DNA from: Planctomycetota bacterium
GTDB taxonomy: Bacteria; Planctomycetota; UBA1135; GCA-002686595
Reading direction: 5' to 3'
Length of the DNA stretch: 64,000 bases
NCBI GenBank assembly: GCA_014237855.1
Contig: JABACD010000002.1
Coordinates: 215,840-279,839 of the forward strand
Shown: positions 1 through 8,990 of the stretch, piece after piece
Position numbering within the stretch: position 1 is the first letter of the stretch
Layout of the letters: each line of letters opens with the position of its first letter
Position numbers and translations under genes: made by a program
The notes under the pieces: model-generated
The model's database searches: none
Told to the model about the DNA's origin: nothing
What the model saw: only the letters and a program-made list of their open reading frames with translations

Positions 1-1
1 C

Positions 2-1681
2 TCTCTTCAGGGGGAGCTTGCTTTCAAGCGGAGTGCGCTGGAGGTAAGGCGCGGGGACTCAGCGCTGGAACTTCCCACGGTGAACTTCCTGGAGTACCCA
101 TCGGGTGCCAGGGCGTTGATGGCTCTGGCCTTTGAGATGTTCAGGCCGGGCAGAAAAGTCCATGGCCAGGAGGCACTGGGCCTGGTGTTGGCGAGCCAGG
201 CGGCCGAGCTCGCGTCACCTGAGTTGAGATCTGAGTTCTTGGATTACCTCGCCTGGGCTCACCTGGAGGTTGGGGACACCGAAGGCGCCCTGGATAGGGG
301 ATACACAGCCCTGGAAGCAGCACTTGATGGCCGGCAGGAGAGCGCAGAGGCCAGGTATGGGGAGCTGGAGCTCGCCGTGGAAGAGGCCACCAGCGCCGAC
401 GGCATCGCGAGAGCGCAGGAAGAGGTAGTCGAGCTAGAGGCGAGCGTGGCGGCTCTAGCATCTCGGGTGGATAGACGGACAGTCTGGACTTTTCCAGAGA
501 CCGAAGCCCAGGGGACGAGTGCCCGCTGGTGGCACAACCAGCTCTCGATCTTGATCGAGGAGCTGGAGTCCCTGAATCGCCCGGGAACGGGCTTGCTCGT
601 GCTGAATGGAGTCAGCGAAGAGGGTGGTTGGAGTGTCTCAAGTCGACTTCAACTTGCTCTGGACTTGCAAGAGGGCTTCTCCCCGGGCGGAAAGTACGCA
701 AGCCGCTGGGAGGAAGACCTGCCAGCCATACGGGGAGCATATCCTGGTCTGGAGATCACCCCGCAGATGGGGTTGGTGCCAATCGGCCAGGACCCGATTT
801 CAGGGCTTTGGGAGTTCTGGGATATTCAGACGGGATCTGAACCGCAGCGTGATGAGCAAGGCGTCATTCAGGTCGAGGTCTCGTCTGGCCTCGTGCTTGT
901 GCTGATACCGGGCGGTAAGTGCTGGATGGGCGCACAATCAAACAACCCGGCCGGACACAACTACGATAGGAACGCGGACACAGGCGGACGCCCGGTTCGT
1001 GAAATTGAACTGACCGCATTTTTCTTGTCCAAGTACGAGATGACCCAGGGGCAGTGGAAGCGACTGACTGGCTGGAACCGCAGTTCGTATGGCCCAGACG
1101 GTGATTGGGGCGGCGACTGGGCGCACGACGGAGCGATTGGTAACTTGCTCCACCCCGTAACGGATGTCTCGTGGACTGACTGTGAAGAGGTGATGACGCG
1201 ATGTGGGCTGATGCTTCCATCGGAGGCTCAATGGGAGTACAGCTGCCGTGCTGGGAGCGAGACTATCTTCTGGAGTGGTGACACGATGGAAGACCTCCTG
1301 GGCATCGCGAACCTGGAAGACAGGTATGCTCAAAACCATGGCGCACCTTCGGCCTGGAAAGTCGAGGAGAGCTTTGATGATGGTTATACCGCCCACTGCC
1401 CGGTAGACATCTTCAGGGCAAACAAGTTTGGTCTGCACCATATCCATGGCAACGTTTCCGAGTGGTGCAGGGATAGCTTTGAGCAGGGATTCTACTTTGA
1501 GCCAGTCTCCATCAATCCGGTGAATGTTGCCTCTGGTGACGTGCCTTGCATCTTCAGAGGTGGAAGCTTCAGCCATGCTGCAGGTCTGGCCAGATCAGCG
1601 TTCTCCATCAGCCGACCCCGAGCTTTCATTGCCTCCTACCTTGGCCTTCGGCCAGCGAGGGGAGTCGTCACCGTTGAGTGA
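2..1681 (+). CDS. SUMF1/FGE-domain protein, C-terminal part (5' end outside window)
   Basis: The frame is open from the first bases of the window, so the GTG at 80 is probably internal and the gene begins upstream. The N-terminal 110 visible residues are helical and repeat-like, followed by a short coiled region. From about base 887 there is a SUMF1 (formylglycine-generating-enzyme-like) domain: a GLVLVLIPGGKCWMG start, then FFLSKYEMTQGQW, LPSEAQWEYSCRAGSE, GNVSEWC and RGGSF. The two catalytic cysteines that real FGEs carry shortly after RGGSF are absent (the sequence continues SHAAGLARSAFS), so it is unlikely to be an active FGE. The linker before the domain (LVPIGQDPISGLWEFWDIQTG) resembles planctomycete proteins in which an N-terminal Ser/Thr kinase precedes SUMF1. 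Such a kinase upstream is inference, since that part is not visible. Confidence 0.85.
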   Translation, partial: SLQGELAFKRSALEVRRGDSALELPTVNFLEYPSGARALMALAFEMFRPGRKVHGQEALGLVLASQAAELASPELRSEFLDYLAWAHLEVGDTEGALDRGYTALEAALDGRQESAEARYGELELAVEEATSADGIARAQEEVVELEASVAALASRVDRRTVWTFPETEAQGTSARWWHNQLSILIEELESLNRPGTGLLVLNGVSEEGGWSVSSRLQLALDLQEGFSPGGKYASRWEEDLPAIRGAYPGLEITPQMGLVPIGQDPISGLWEFWDIQTGSEPQRDEQGVIQVEVSSGLVLVLIPGGKCWMGAQSNNPAGHNYDRNADTGGRPVREIELTAFFLSKYEMTQGQWKRLTGWNRSSYGPDGDWGGDWAHDGAIGNLLHPVTDVSWTDCEEVMTRCGLMLPSEAQWEYSCRAGSETIFWSGDTMEDLLGIANLEDRYAQNHGAPSAWKVEESFDDGYTAHCPVDIFRANKFGLHHIHGNVSEWCRDSFEQGFYFEPVSINPVNVASGDVPCIFRGGSFSHAAGLARSAFSISRPRAFIASYLGLRPARGVVTVE

Positions 1682-1695
1682 TTCAATCTGTCACG

Positions 1696-2700
1696 TCAGT
1701 TGATTGGAAGGGCTCTGAGCTGGAACGGCGCCTCAGTCCACTTCGCACCTTCACGAAGGACAATGAGAAGCTTCGAGTCGGAGGGAATCGAGCCGTAGGC
1801 TTGCTCGACTTCCATGCCAGTTGAGCTGGGTGTCTTCATGATGATCTCGGAGGCAAGGACCGTGCCTCTATCGACGAGGCCAACATCACGAATGCGGAAC
1901 CCTGGACCTTCGGCCACGACAAAGAGATGGTTGCAGTTGATCCTCGAGAGCGTGAGCTCGACGCCTGCCTCGTCTAGTCCAGGAATCTTGATCGGCTGCG
2001 GCTTCCAAGAAGCTCTGAGACCAGTGATCTTGAAGCTGTGCTGACCTCCCAGCGAGTCTCGTACTTCGAGAAAGATGGACGACCCTTCGGGTAGCCTTCC
2101 AGCATCTACATGCGCTGTGAGCCTGGAATATTCGACTTCGGTGCTGGATGCGTGAAAGACTCGAGCACCCTCCAGGCTGAGCTTTGTGATGCTGCTACCT
2201 TTACTTCGTACGTCAAGGCGAAGGGCTGGTTCAACTCGTATGCAGGCGCTCACTTGCATCTCTGCATCGGAGAACTCAGACGATTTGATTTCCTTCAGCT
2301 TCTCATTTCGAAAGCCAGTGCCGTGAAGAGCACGGTCAGCTCCTCCAGCGAGAACTTCGAGATGCCCGTCAGCTACATCCAAGTGTGACACTTCGCCTGA
2401 TGGTCTCTCCAAATCAATCCAGGTGACCAATCCTCCGTCTGGTCGATCTAGTTCGGTCTCCATGGTTGAGGAGTCCGCATCGAGTTCCTTCAGTCGTTTA
2501 CCCCGGCAGGTTGCCCTCCTGATGACTGGCCTGGCTGCCACTGCATCTCTAGCGAGGTCCCCCTCTGCTACAAGCCGAATTTGAAGACGGTCTCCACGGT
2601 CGAAGGCCGTGGCCGAAAACTCAAGATCGGTTGGTATCGCCAGAGCAGTCACGGCCAGGGTGAGAGCAAGGGCTTGAGAAAACCACCACGGATAGTTCAT
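1696..2700 (-). CDS. Secreted protein of unknown function (334 aa)
   Basis: An ATG start is followed by an aromatic/hydrophobic segment (about residues 4-22) ending near AIPTD, which fits a Sec signal peptide. The mature part is rich in short beta-type segments and charged residues, with no catalytic motif I recognise. It reads like an all-beta secreted or periplasmic protein. The stop lies 14 bases from the convergent SUMF1 gene. The gene is divergent from the large sensor kinase at 3169, so it may share that control region. I do not recognise the family. Confidence 0.75.
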   Translation of the reverse strand: MNYPWWFSQALALTLAVTALAIPTDLEFSATAFDRGDRLQIRLVAEGDLARDAVAARPVIRRATCRGKRLKELDADSSTMETELDRPDGGLVTWIDLERPSGEVSHLDVADGHLEVLAGGADRALHGTGFRNEKLKEIKSSEFSDAEMQVSACIRVEPALRLDVRSKGSSITKLSLEGARVFHASSTEVEYSRLTAHVDAGRLPEGSSIFLEVRDSLGGQHSFKITGLRASWKPQPIKIPGLDEAGVELTLSRINCNHLFVVAEGPGFRIRDVGLVDRGTVLASEIIMKTPSSTGMEVEQAYGSIPSDSKLLIVLREGAKWTEAPFQLRALPIN

Positions 2701-3168
2701 GAGAAAGTGCTTCTGTTGTCTTCACCAAGGGGGGAGAGCTCGACAGTGATTTTTCGTGACAACGCAGCACGAAAGGCCGTCAGTTCACCCTGAGTGGTGT
2801 GAGACTTCCCCAGAGGGAGAGGAGGGTACAAGAGCAGGGCACAGCAGGACAAACACGGCACAGGCCAGTTTATATTGACAATTTGAAGGGGGTCTGGTGG
2901 GCAAGGTAAGAACCTGTTCTCCCGGAGAAGGCGGAGGTTCAGGAACTGCAGGAGGGCAATCAGCAAATGTGAGTTCCTGCGTGCCATGCTCGTTCGGAAC
3001 AAGTCTGGTAGAATTGCTCGCCACATCAGATGTAGCTCAGTAGAAGCAAATGACTGCCAACCCACTTCTCCCTGCAGGCCAGCTCGGCGATCGGTTTTGA
3101 GAGCTGCCATCACGCTTGGGGATTGCCTTGGAGTTAGAAAAAAAAGACCTTGTTCGCGCTCTCGTTGT
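2701..3168. other. Divergent intergenic region (468 bp)
   Basis: This lies between the divergent secreted-protein gene and the large hybrid kinase. It must hold both promoters, but I see no clear -35/-10 pair or operator. Open frames here on either strand are low-complexity and lack a credible start. The kinase frame is open back to 2986, but the better start is 3169. Confidence 0.5.
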
Positions 3169-6100
3169 ATGACTTTTTCTAGCACCGCTACCTCAATCCT
3201 GATCGCACTATTGTCGCCAGGGGTGTCTGGAGCAGGTGAGCAGCAATACGCGATTCATGAGTGGAGCACGCGTGACGGGCTTCCGCAGAATTCGATCATG
3301 GACATCGTCCAGGCTCCGGACGGTGTCCTCTGGCTTGCAACTCGCAGTGGACTGGTGAGTTTCGATGGTTTCCAGTTCACGATAGAGGATGTATCAACCA
3401 CTCCAGAGCTTGGGTCCAACCAACTGACATGCCTGGCGGTAGGAGAGAGTGGTGAACTCTATGCGGGGACCCAGCAGGGAGAACTCTCGAGGAGGGAGCA
3501 AGGTGCTTGGACCAAGATTTCCTGGGATAAGGAGGGTTGGGGCAATTTTACGCTAAGAACTCCAATTCATGACATCAAGGTTGCTCCGGATGGCATGGTC
3601 TATGTTGGCGGCAAGGCAGGCCTCTTCAGGGTCGCTCGAGGCGCAACAGTTGGCACCTTGCTGTCAGATAAGTTTGTGAAAGCCATTGTCCGCGCTGACG
3701 ATGGAGGGATCTATGCCACCGGTCCAGAAGGGGTGATTCGCTACGATGGTGCAGAGGCAGTCCTGATTGGGGACTTCAAGGCTACTCAACTCGCGCTTGA
3801 CGAATCGGGAAGACTCTATGCGAGCATCGGCGCGGAGTTCGTTCGTTACGATAGCTCCGAGAAGAGCTGGCAATCGCTTCCAAGTGAGGCTGGAGTGCTG
3901 ACCGCTCTTCATGCGACTCCAGACGGAAAGATTTGGACCCTTGGAGATGAGGGACTCGGTTTTTGGGACGTCTCTACCGAGACCTGGAACCTTGAGAAGG
4001 ACCTGAAGGATCGGCCTGTTGGGGAGCGATACATCAGCCTTCTGATCGATCAATCCGGAGGATTCTGGATTGGGACGGATGACAGAGGTGTCTTCCAGTT
4101 GTCCCGGACGCCTCTGGATGGAGGGGTGCTTCCGGGCTTGGAGGAATCCCGGAAGGGCTTCTCCATTGCCTGCACAGGGGATGGAACGATCTTCGTCCTC
4201 ACGAGGGATCTACTGGAGAAGAGGGGCGACGAGTTTGTCGTCAGCCCTGGAGTGAGGCCACGAGCGATTGCCCCCTCGACGGGGAATGCCCTGTGGGTCT
4301 CGACTCAAAAGGGAGTTCAACTCCAGCAAGATGGAGAGCGCACTACGTGCATCAGACGAAAGGACCTGCCCATTGGGCCCCCTTGCCTGCTTGAGGGGCG
4401 GGATGGCTCTCTCTGGATCACCAGGGGGAGCTGGCTGATTAACTGGGATGGTGAGGAGCGCTTGAGAGTCGATCTGGAGGAGTGGGGCGCAAGAGGGAGC
4501 GTGGAGAGCCTCTACGAGGACCGGTTGGGTCGCCTGTGGATTGGGGGGGAGGCCTCTCTCTGTATCTGGGACGGAGAGAAGGCCACTGTTCTTCGCTCTG
4601 GCGATGAATTGCCTACTGGCCAGATCAGGTACTTCCATGAGGGTGACCAAGGTGAGATGTGGGTTGGCACCTACGGTGGGGGCATCTTCAGGTACAAGGA
4701 AGGAGAGATCTCTGTTGTAGATCGCAGCAAGGGGCTCTTTGAGAATATTGCGTCGGCGCTGATTCCAGATGGCAGAGGGAACATTGTTGTCCTCGGCAAT
4801 CGAGCTGTCGTTCGCTACTCACTTGCAAGTCTGGAGGCTGTGGTCTCCGGAGAGGCCGAATCTGTCTTGGGCAGGGTCTTCGATTCGGGACCAGGGATCG
4901 AGATATTCGAGGGAAATGGCGTATTTCAGCCTCGAGCTGCGGCTTCGCCGGATGGAACGATCTGGTTTCCGACTCTACATGGCGTCGTGAGGTATTTGCC
5001 CAGCCATGCACCAGACGAACTAAGCCCACTGAAGGCCATTGTTATCTGCTCTCCAGACCCGACAGCTACTGTCGAGACAGTGAATGGTGGAGTTCGATTG
5101 ATGACGCTGCCGCCAGAGTATCGAGGGATTACATTTGCATTCACCACCCCGAGCTTTGTTCAGCCGCGACAGGTCGCTTACCGCTATCGATTGCGAGGCT
5201 GGGACTCTGACTGGCAAGAGGGAACGGATGCGAGCACCGTCCGCTACAACGATCTGCTGCCAGGCGACTACACGTTTGAGGTAGAGGCAAGCGTAGCAGG
5301 AAGCCCTTTTGGGCCCAGGAATAGCAGCCACCAGGTTCACGTTCCACACACCCTTCTTGAGAGGCCCGATGTTCGGAACTTGCTTGCCTTGCTCGCCCTC
5401 AGCATTGCGGCTGGTTGTATCTATCAGGTCATCCGAGTCTTCAGGGCACGGAATGCTCGCCTTGAAGTGAAGGTCCAAGAGAGAACAAAGCAGCTGAGAG
5501 CTGAGGTGAGTGAGCGGAAACGAGCTGAGCAGGGGCTGAGAGAGGCGGGAGAGGTCTTGGAGGCCAAGGTGGAGTCGAGAACAGATCAGCTAGCGCAAGC
5601 TCTTGCTGATCTTGAGCACGACTTGAATCGCCGTGAAGAGCTAGAGGGACGTCTCCGAGAGTCTGAGAAGCTTGAGGCAGTGGGGCGCCTGGCCGGAGGA
5701 CTTGCTCACGACTTCAACAACATTCTCACGGCAGTACTTGGAGAGACTGATCTGGCAATGGGGGATCTGGAATCACATGAGGCCAGTGAGATCTTGCGTA
5801 GCAGTCTGGAAGAGAGCCTCGGAAATGTGAAGGACGCGGGACTGCGAGCTGCGCGTTTGACTCGTCAGCTCCTTGCCTATAGCGGACAGCAGGTAATGAA
5901 GCCGGTCATTGTGAATCCAGTCGAGGTCATCGCTGATCTACAATCGATGCTGCGCCGCTTGCTGTCAGACAATATCGAGCTGTCATTCGATCGCAAAGAC
6001 GACATTCCCTTCATCTTGATCGATCCAGGTCAGCTTGAACAAGTCATTGTGAATCTGGTGGTCAATGCCGGAGAAGCGATGCCCGCAGGTGGTGAAATCA

Positions 6101-6777
6101 AAATTTCCTGTTCCCGCGGATTCGACTCCGCGGGCCGATCAGCAGCTGAAATCAGTGTTGGGGATACAGGGGCGGGGCTTCCAAGTGAGACTATCCCGCA
6201 TATCTTCGAACCATTCTATTCAACGAAGGGGCATTCGCGTGGGTTGGGCCTTGCCTCGGTGCATGGAATCGTCACCCAGTCAGGTGGGTCCATAGAAGTT
6301 GAGAGCAGGCTCGAGGCAGGAACCACCTTTAGCATTTCCTTCCCAGCAGATGAGTCCGGCTGCCCAGTTGGCTTAACTCTCAAGGACCATTCCTTCGAGG
6401 CCTTGGGGGTCACCATCCTTCTCGTTGATGACGAAGACGCTGTACGAAGAATTGCGAGACTCATGTTGGAACGTGGTGGGGCCAGGGTCTTCGATACAGG
6501 TTCACCTGAGGAAGCCATGGCGATTGCCAGCAGTGAAGACATCGATGCCATGGTCACTGATGTCGTCATGCCCAAGATGAATGGTGGGCAGCTAGCGGAT
6601 GCGGTTTGTGAGATTGACCCGACAATCAGGGTTCTCTTCATTTCCGGTCACTACCGGGAAGAGCTCGGGGACAAGGACCTTCTAGACGACACGGCAAGCT
6701 TCCTCTCCAAGCCCTTTGAGTCTGGAGAGCTGCTGGCAAGCGTGGCCAAGTTGATGGCTGGCAGTGGGCGAGTCTGA
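3169..6777 (+). CDS. Hybrid two-component sensor kinase with Reg_prop propeller and Y_Y_Y domain
   Basis: Predicted 1202-residue membrane sensor. The frame is open from 2986, but the ATG at 3169 gives a proper signal peptide (MTFSSTATSILIALLSPGVSG). Then follow many beta-propeller repeats typical of two-component regulator propellers (for example HEWSTRDGLPQNSIMDIVQ and GLVSFDGFQFT; later blades with LWIGGEASLCIWDG and MWVGTYGGGIFRY). A Y_Y_Y domain (YRYRLRGWDSDWQEG) follows, then one membrane helix (NLLALLALSIAAGCIYQV) and a coiled coil. The phospho-acceptor is His847 (GGLAHDFNN), followed by an HATPase domain with GLGLASVHGIV. A C-terminal receiver carries Asp1131 (VTDVVMPKMNG). The propeller is probably periplasmic and senses a ligand, as in polysaccharide-responsive hybrid systems. 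There is no DNA-binding domain, so output goes through the receiver or a partner. The ligand cannot be read from sequence. Confidence 0.92.
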   Translation: MTFSSTATSILIALLSPGVSGAGEQQYAIHEWSTRDGLPQNSIMDIVQAPDGVLWLATRSGLVSFDGFQFTIEDVSTTPELGSNQLTCLAVGESGELYAGTQQGELSRREQGAWTKISWDKEGWGNFTLRTPIHDIKVAPDGMVYVGGKAGLFRVARGATVGTLLSDKFVKAIVRADDGGIYATGPEGVIRYDGAEAVLIGDFKATQLALDESGRLYASIGAEFVRYDSSEKSWQSLPSEAGVLTALHATPDGKIWTLGDEGLGFWDVSTETWNLEKDLKDRPVGERYISLLIDQSGGFWIGTDDRGVFQLSRTPLDGGVLPGLEESRKGFSIACTGDGTIFVLTRDLLEKRGDEFVVSPGVRPRAIAPSTGNALWVSTQKGVQLQQDGERTTCIRRKDLPIGPPCLLEGRDGSLWITRGSWLINWDGEERLRVDLEEWGARGSVESLYEDRLGRLWIGGEASLCIWDGEKATVLRSGDELPTGQIRYFHEGDQGEMWVGTYGGGIFRYKEGEISVVDRSKGLFENIASALIPDGRGNIVVLGNRAVVRYSLASLEAVVSGEAESVLGRVFDSGPGIEIFEGNGVFQPRAAASPDGTIWFPTLHGVVRYLPSHAPDELSPLKAIVICSPDPTATVETVNGGVRLMTLPPEYRGITFAFTTPSFVQPRQVAYRYRLRGWDSDWQEGTDASTVRYNDLLPGDYTFEVEASVAGSPFGPRNSSHQVHVPHTLLERPDVRNLLALLALSIAAGCIYQVIRVFRARNARLEVKVQERTKQLRAEVSERKRAEQGLREAGEVLEAKVESRTDQLAQALADLEHDLNRREELEGRLRESEKLEAVGRLAGGLAHDFNNILTAVLGETDLAMGDLESHEASEILRSSLEESLGNVKDAGLRAARLTRQLLAYSGQQVMKPVIVNPVEVIADLQSMLRRLLSDNIELSFDRKDDIPFILIDPGQLEQVIVNLVVNAGEAMPAGGEIKISCSRGFDSAGRSAAEISVGDTGAGLPSETIPHIFEPFYSTKGHSRGLGLASVHGIVTQSGGSIEVESRLEAGTTFSISFPADESGCPVGLTLKDHSFEALGVTILLVDDEDAVRRIARLMLERGGARVFDTGSPEEAMAIASSEDIDAMVTDVVMPKMNGGQLADAVCEIDPTIRVLFISGHYREELGDKDLLDDTASFLSKPFESGELLASVAKLMAGSGRV

Positions 6778-6862
6778 TCCGTGCCAACTAGCTTCATTTG
6801 CCCTCTCCCGTGGGGTAACCAGTCCTACTGGTAGTAGCTCTACCAGTCTTGAGCTGTCCAGG

Positions 6863-6891
6863 AGGGGAGCGATCAGCTTGCACGCTCCTCT
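6863..6891 (+). terminator. Possible terminator hairpin after the propeller kinase
   Basis: A 9-bp stem with one G-U pair (6863-6871 with 6883-6891) and an 11-base loop is followed by a weak T-rich stretch (ttcgttc). It lies 85 bases after the kinase stop, in the gap before the convergent glycosyltransferase. The short T tract keeps confidence modest. Confidence 0.35.
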
Positions 6892-6983
6892 TTCGTTCAA
6901 ATATGGCCGTGCTTGATACCAGAACAGGCGATGCTCAAGAGCACTGGAGCTATCAGGGGTGGGGCCACTGAAGAGTGGTCAAT

Positions 6984-7895
6984 TCATGCCCGACGAGAGC
7001 CAAAGTAGTAGTGCAAGATTAGCCTCAGGTAGAGATCACACTTCTTGTTGAGTGGCAGGTTGGAGCGCCGGACGATGCACCGGTAGTCACGGAATTCCAG
7101 TGAGGTTGGCCTCTCGATGGTGCGAAACTCGCGGAAGGCCATTATTGCCAGGGATCGCGGCAGCGACTGCTTCTCGCGCATGTGCTCGACCAGGCGTTGC
7201 GCCTCGATTCGACTCAGGTAATCCGCCGTTGGGCTCTTCTTGTTGCCATGGAATGCGTTCTGTCCATGGATTCGATAGCTGACCAGAGGTTCGTCCAGGA
7301 AGTACATGAGCGCGCCCGCCATGGAAGCACCATAGATCAGAAACTCGTCTGCATATACGCGCCAAGCCTTGGGGTTGGGGGCCGGAAAGACCTGCTCGAG
7401 AATGGTCCTGCGAATGGCAAGGCAGGAGGTCGGAGAGCCCATCCATGTCCCCTGCATCTCCATGCATCGAGCTCGTGAGTAGCCGAGGGATCGAGAAGTT
7501 CTGTCATCTATCTCTTCACGGCCATCTTCAAAGAACTTGCGTTCCTTCGTGCCGACGACATCGATGGTTGGGTCTTCCTGAAATACCTGCACTACTCGTT
7601 CAACGTATTGAGGATCCCAGTAATCATCCGCATCCAGGAACAAGACGATGTCGCTCGAGCAAGCCTCAATGCCCGCGCTGAAACACGACAACTGCCCGCC
7701 ATTGCGTTTCTCGATGAGTTGCACGCGATCGGAGAGTTGAGCCGCCGCGCGGACCAGATTCAGGTCCTCTTCCGCGGAGCCATCATCTACCAGTATGATC
7801 TCGTCGAGAGGATGTGTCTGCGCAAGCGCAGACCCGACGGCCTCCTCCACGAATTGACCGTAGTTGTAGTGGTTGATCAGACATGCGGTGCGCAT
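6984..7895 (-). CDS. Family 2 glycosyltransferase (GT-A fold)
   Basis: 303 residues using the ATG at 7895, which places the GT-A nucleotide-binding strand right at the N-terminus (MRTACLINHYNYGQFVEEAV). Extending to 8105 would add about 70 residues of unlikely composition. Diagnostic motifs are ILVDDGS (residues 34-40) for the first nucleotide-sugar contact and FLDADDYW (87-93) for the metal-binding DxD. A tail with basic and aromatic residues follows. It should transfer a sugar from a nucleotide-sugar donor to a surface glycan or lipid acceptor; donor and acceptor are unknown. It is divergent from the HIT-cytidylyltransferase gene and part of the surface-polymer island up to 11141. Confidence 0.9.
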   Translation of the reverse strand: MRTACLINHYNYGQFVEEAVGSALAQTHPLDEIILVDDGSAEEDLNLVRAAAQLSDRVQLIEKRNGGQLSCFSAGIEACSSDIVLFLDADDYWDPQYVERVVQVFQEDPTIDVVGTKERKFFEDGREEIDDRTSRSLGYSRARCMEMQGTWMGSPTSCLAIRRTILEQVFPAPNPKAWRVYADEFLIYGASMAGALMYFLDEPLVSYRIHGQNAFHGNKKSPTADYLSRIEAQRLVEHMREKQSLPRSLAIMAFREFRTIERPTSLEFRDYRCIVRRSNLPLNKKCDLYLRLILHYYFGSRRA

Positions 7896-8128
7896 CCCTG
7901 GGACTCTACTAACTTGGCCATCAGGAAGGAACGGCCACGGGTCCCTACTCCCCCCAATCGGCCAGGCTCGTGCCTGATCGAGCGGAGAATTGGATCCAGA
8001 ATCGTGGCCTTTGGAGCTTGGAACCGAGCCCATCATCCCTTTGGGGTGCCAATCCTCGCGGCCGCTGTTTACCATGCGGGACCTGATGTCCCTCGAGTAT
8101 CTCACCAGGCCACGGTGCGCAGGAATAG

Positions 8129-8989
8129 ATGATTAGCGAGACCCTTGAGAAATTTGGCTATCCGGAAAGCTTGATCGCCACGCATGGGCGTTGGCACGTA
8201 TTGCTACGTCCTGGCCAGGTCACCCTTGGCTCCTTGGTACTCATCTGCAAGGAGCCCGCGAATAGTCTGGGGGAGCTGTCTGCAGAGGCCAGTGCTGAAC
8301 TCAGGGAGGTCGCCGCCTTGATCGAGCGCGTACTCGGCGGATGTCTGGGGCATCAGAAGCTCAACTACCTGGCGTTGATGATGGTGGATCCAGAAGTGCA
8401 CTTTCATGTACTTCCTCGATACTCGGAACCAGTCACCTTTGGTGGCAGTGATTGGCGAGATGAGTTCTGGCCGGGACCTGCTGACATCACCTCGACGATT
8501 GAGGTGGGCGACGATCATCGCTCTCAATTACTCGACGAGCTGAGGAGACACTGGGCGCAGACGGTAGCTTCGAATCAGGATTCCAGAAAGAAGTATCGTC
8601 GGCTGTACACAACCGGATGCTTCGACATCTTTCACTACGGCCACCTGAATATCATTGAGCGCTCCAGCGAACTTTGCGATCACCTGATCGTCGGTGTGTC
8701 GACAGACGAACTCATCGAGCTGGAGAAGGGCCGCCCTCCCGTGATTCCATACGCAGAGCGAGCCTCTGTGATTGCAGCCCTGAGAATGGTGGATGAAGTC
8801 ATTCCCCAGGTAGACAAGAACAAGCAGCGGGTCATAGACAGGTATCGTATCGATGCAATCTCGGTAGGAAGTGACTGGAAGGGCCGGTACCCAGAAGTCT
8901 CCTGTGCCATGGAGTACTTCGACTACACGCCGAATGTCAGCTCGACCGTGCTCAAGGAGGCCTTGGGCCTATCGTTTGAGCGAAGGTGA
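8129..8989 (+). CDS. HIT domain fused to a glycerol-3-phosphate-cytidylyltransferase-like domain
   Basis: 286 residues with two domains. Residues ~15-105 resemble the HIT fold: KLNYLALMMVDPEVHFHVLPRY contains the end of the HIT signature, with the middle and third histidines (His91, His93) kept but the first position occupied by Glu89. Residues ~157-280 are a nucleotidyltransferase of the TagD/ethanolamine-phosphate cytidylyltransferase type: YTTGCFDIFHYGHLN with HxGH at 169-172, then VGVSTDE and VDEVIPQ. The usual RTEGISTT-type signature near the C-terminus is replaced by YTPNVSST (266-273), so the substrate may differ from glycerol-3-phosphate. It ends one base from the convergent glycerophosphotransferase gene. 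Likely role: making a CDP-activated polyol or alcohol for that enzyme. The HIT half may act on a nucleotide or nucleotide-sugar intermediate; both substrates are inference. Confidence 0.85.
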   Translation: MISETLEKFGYPESLIATHGRWHVLLRPGQVTLGSLVLICKEPANSLGELSAEASAELREVAALIERVLGGCLGHQKLNYLALMMVDPEVHFHVLPRYSEPVTFGGSDWRDEFWPGPADITSTIEVGDDHRSQLLDELRRHWAQTVASNQDSRKKYRRLYTTGCFDIFHYGHLNIIERSSELCDHLIVGVSTDELIELEKGRPPVIPYAERASVIAALRMVDEVIPQVDKNKQRVIDRYRIDAISVGSDWKGRYPEVSCAMEYFDYTPNVSSTVLKEALGLSFERR

Positions 8990-8990
8990 G

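Noticed and set aside
2986..3168. Longer N-terminus for the propeller kinase
   Set aside because: It would place 61 Arg/Ser-rich residues before an obvious signal peptide; the ATG at 3169 is better.
2697..3185. Open frame of 162 codons on the minus strand covering the divergent region
   Set aside because: Low-complexity Leu/Pro/Arg sequence, starts inside the plus-strand kinase gene and contains the divergent promoters; no domain recognised.
7896..8105. Extension of the GT2 glycosyltransferase to 8105
   Set aside because: It adds Arg/Ser-rich codons before the GT-A N-terminal strand; start at 7895 fits the family.
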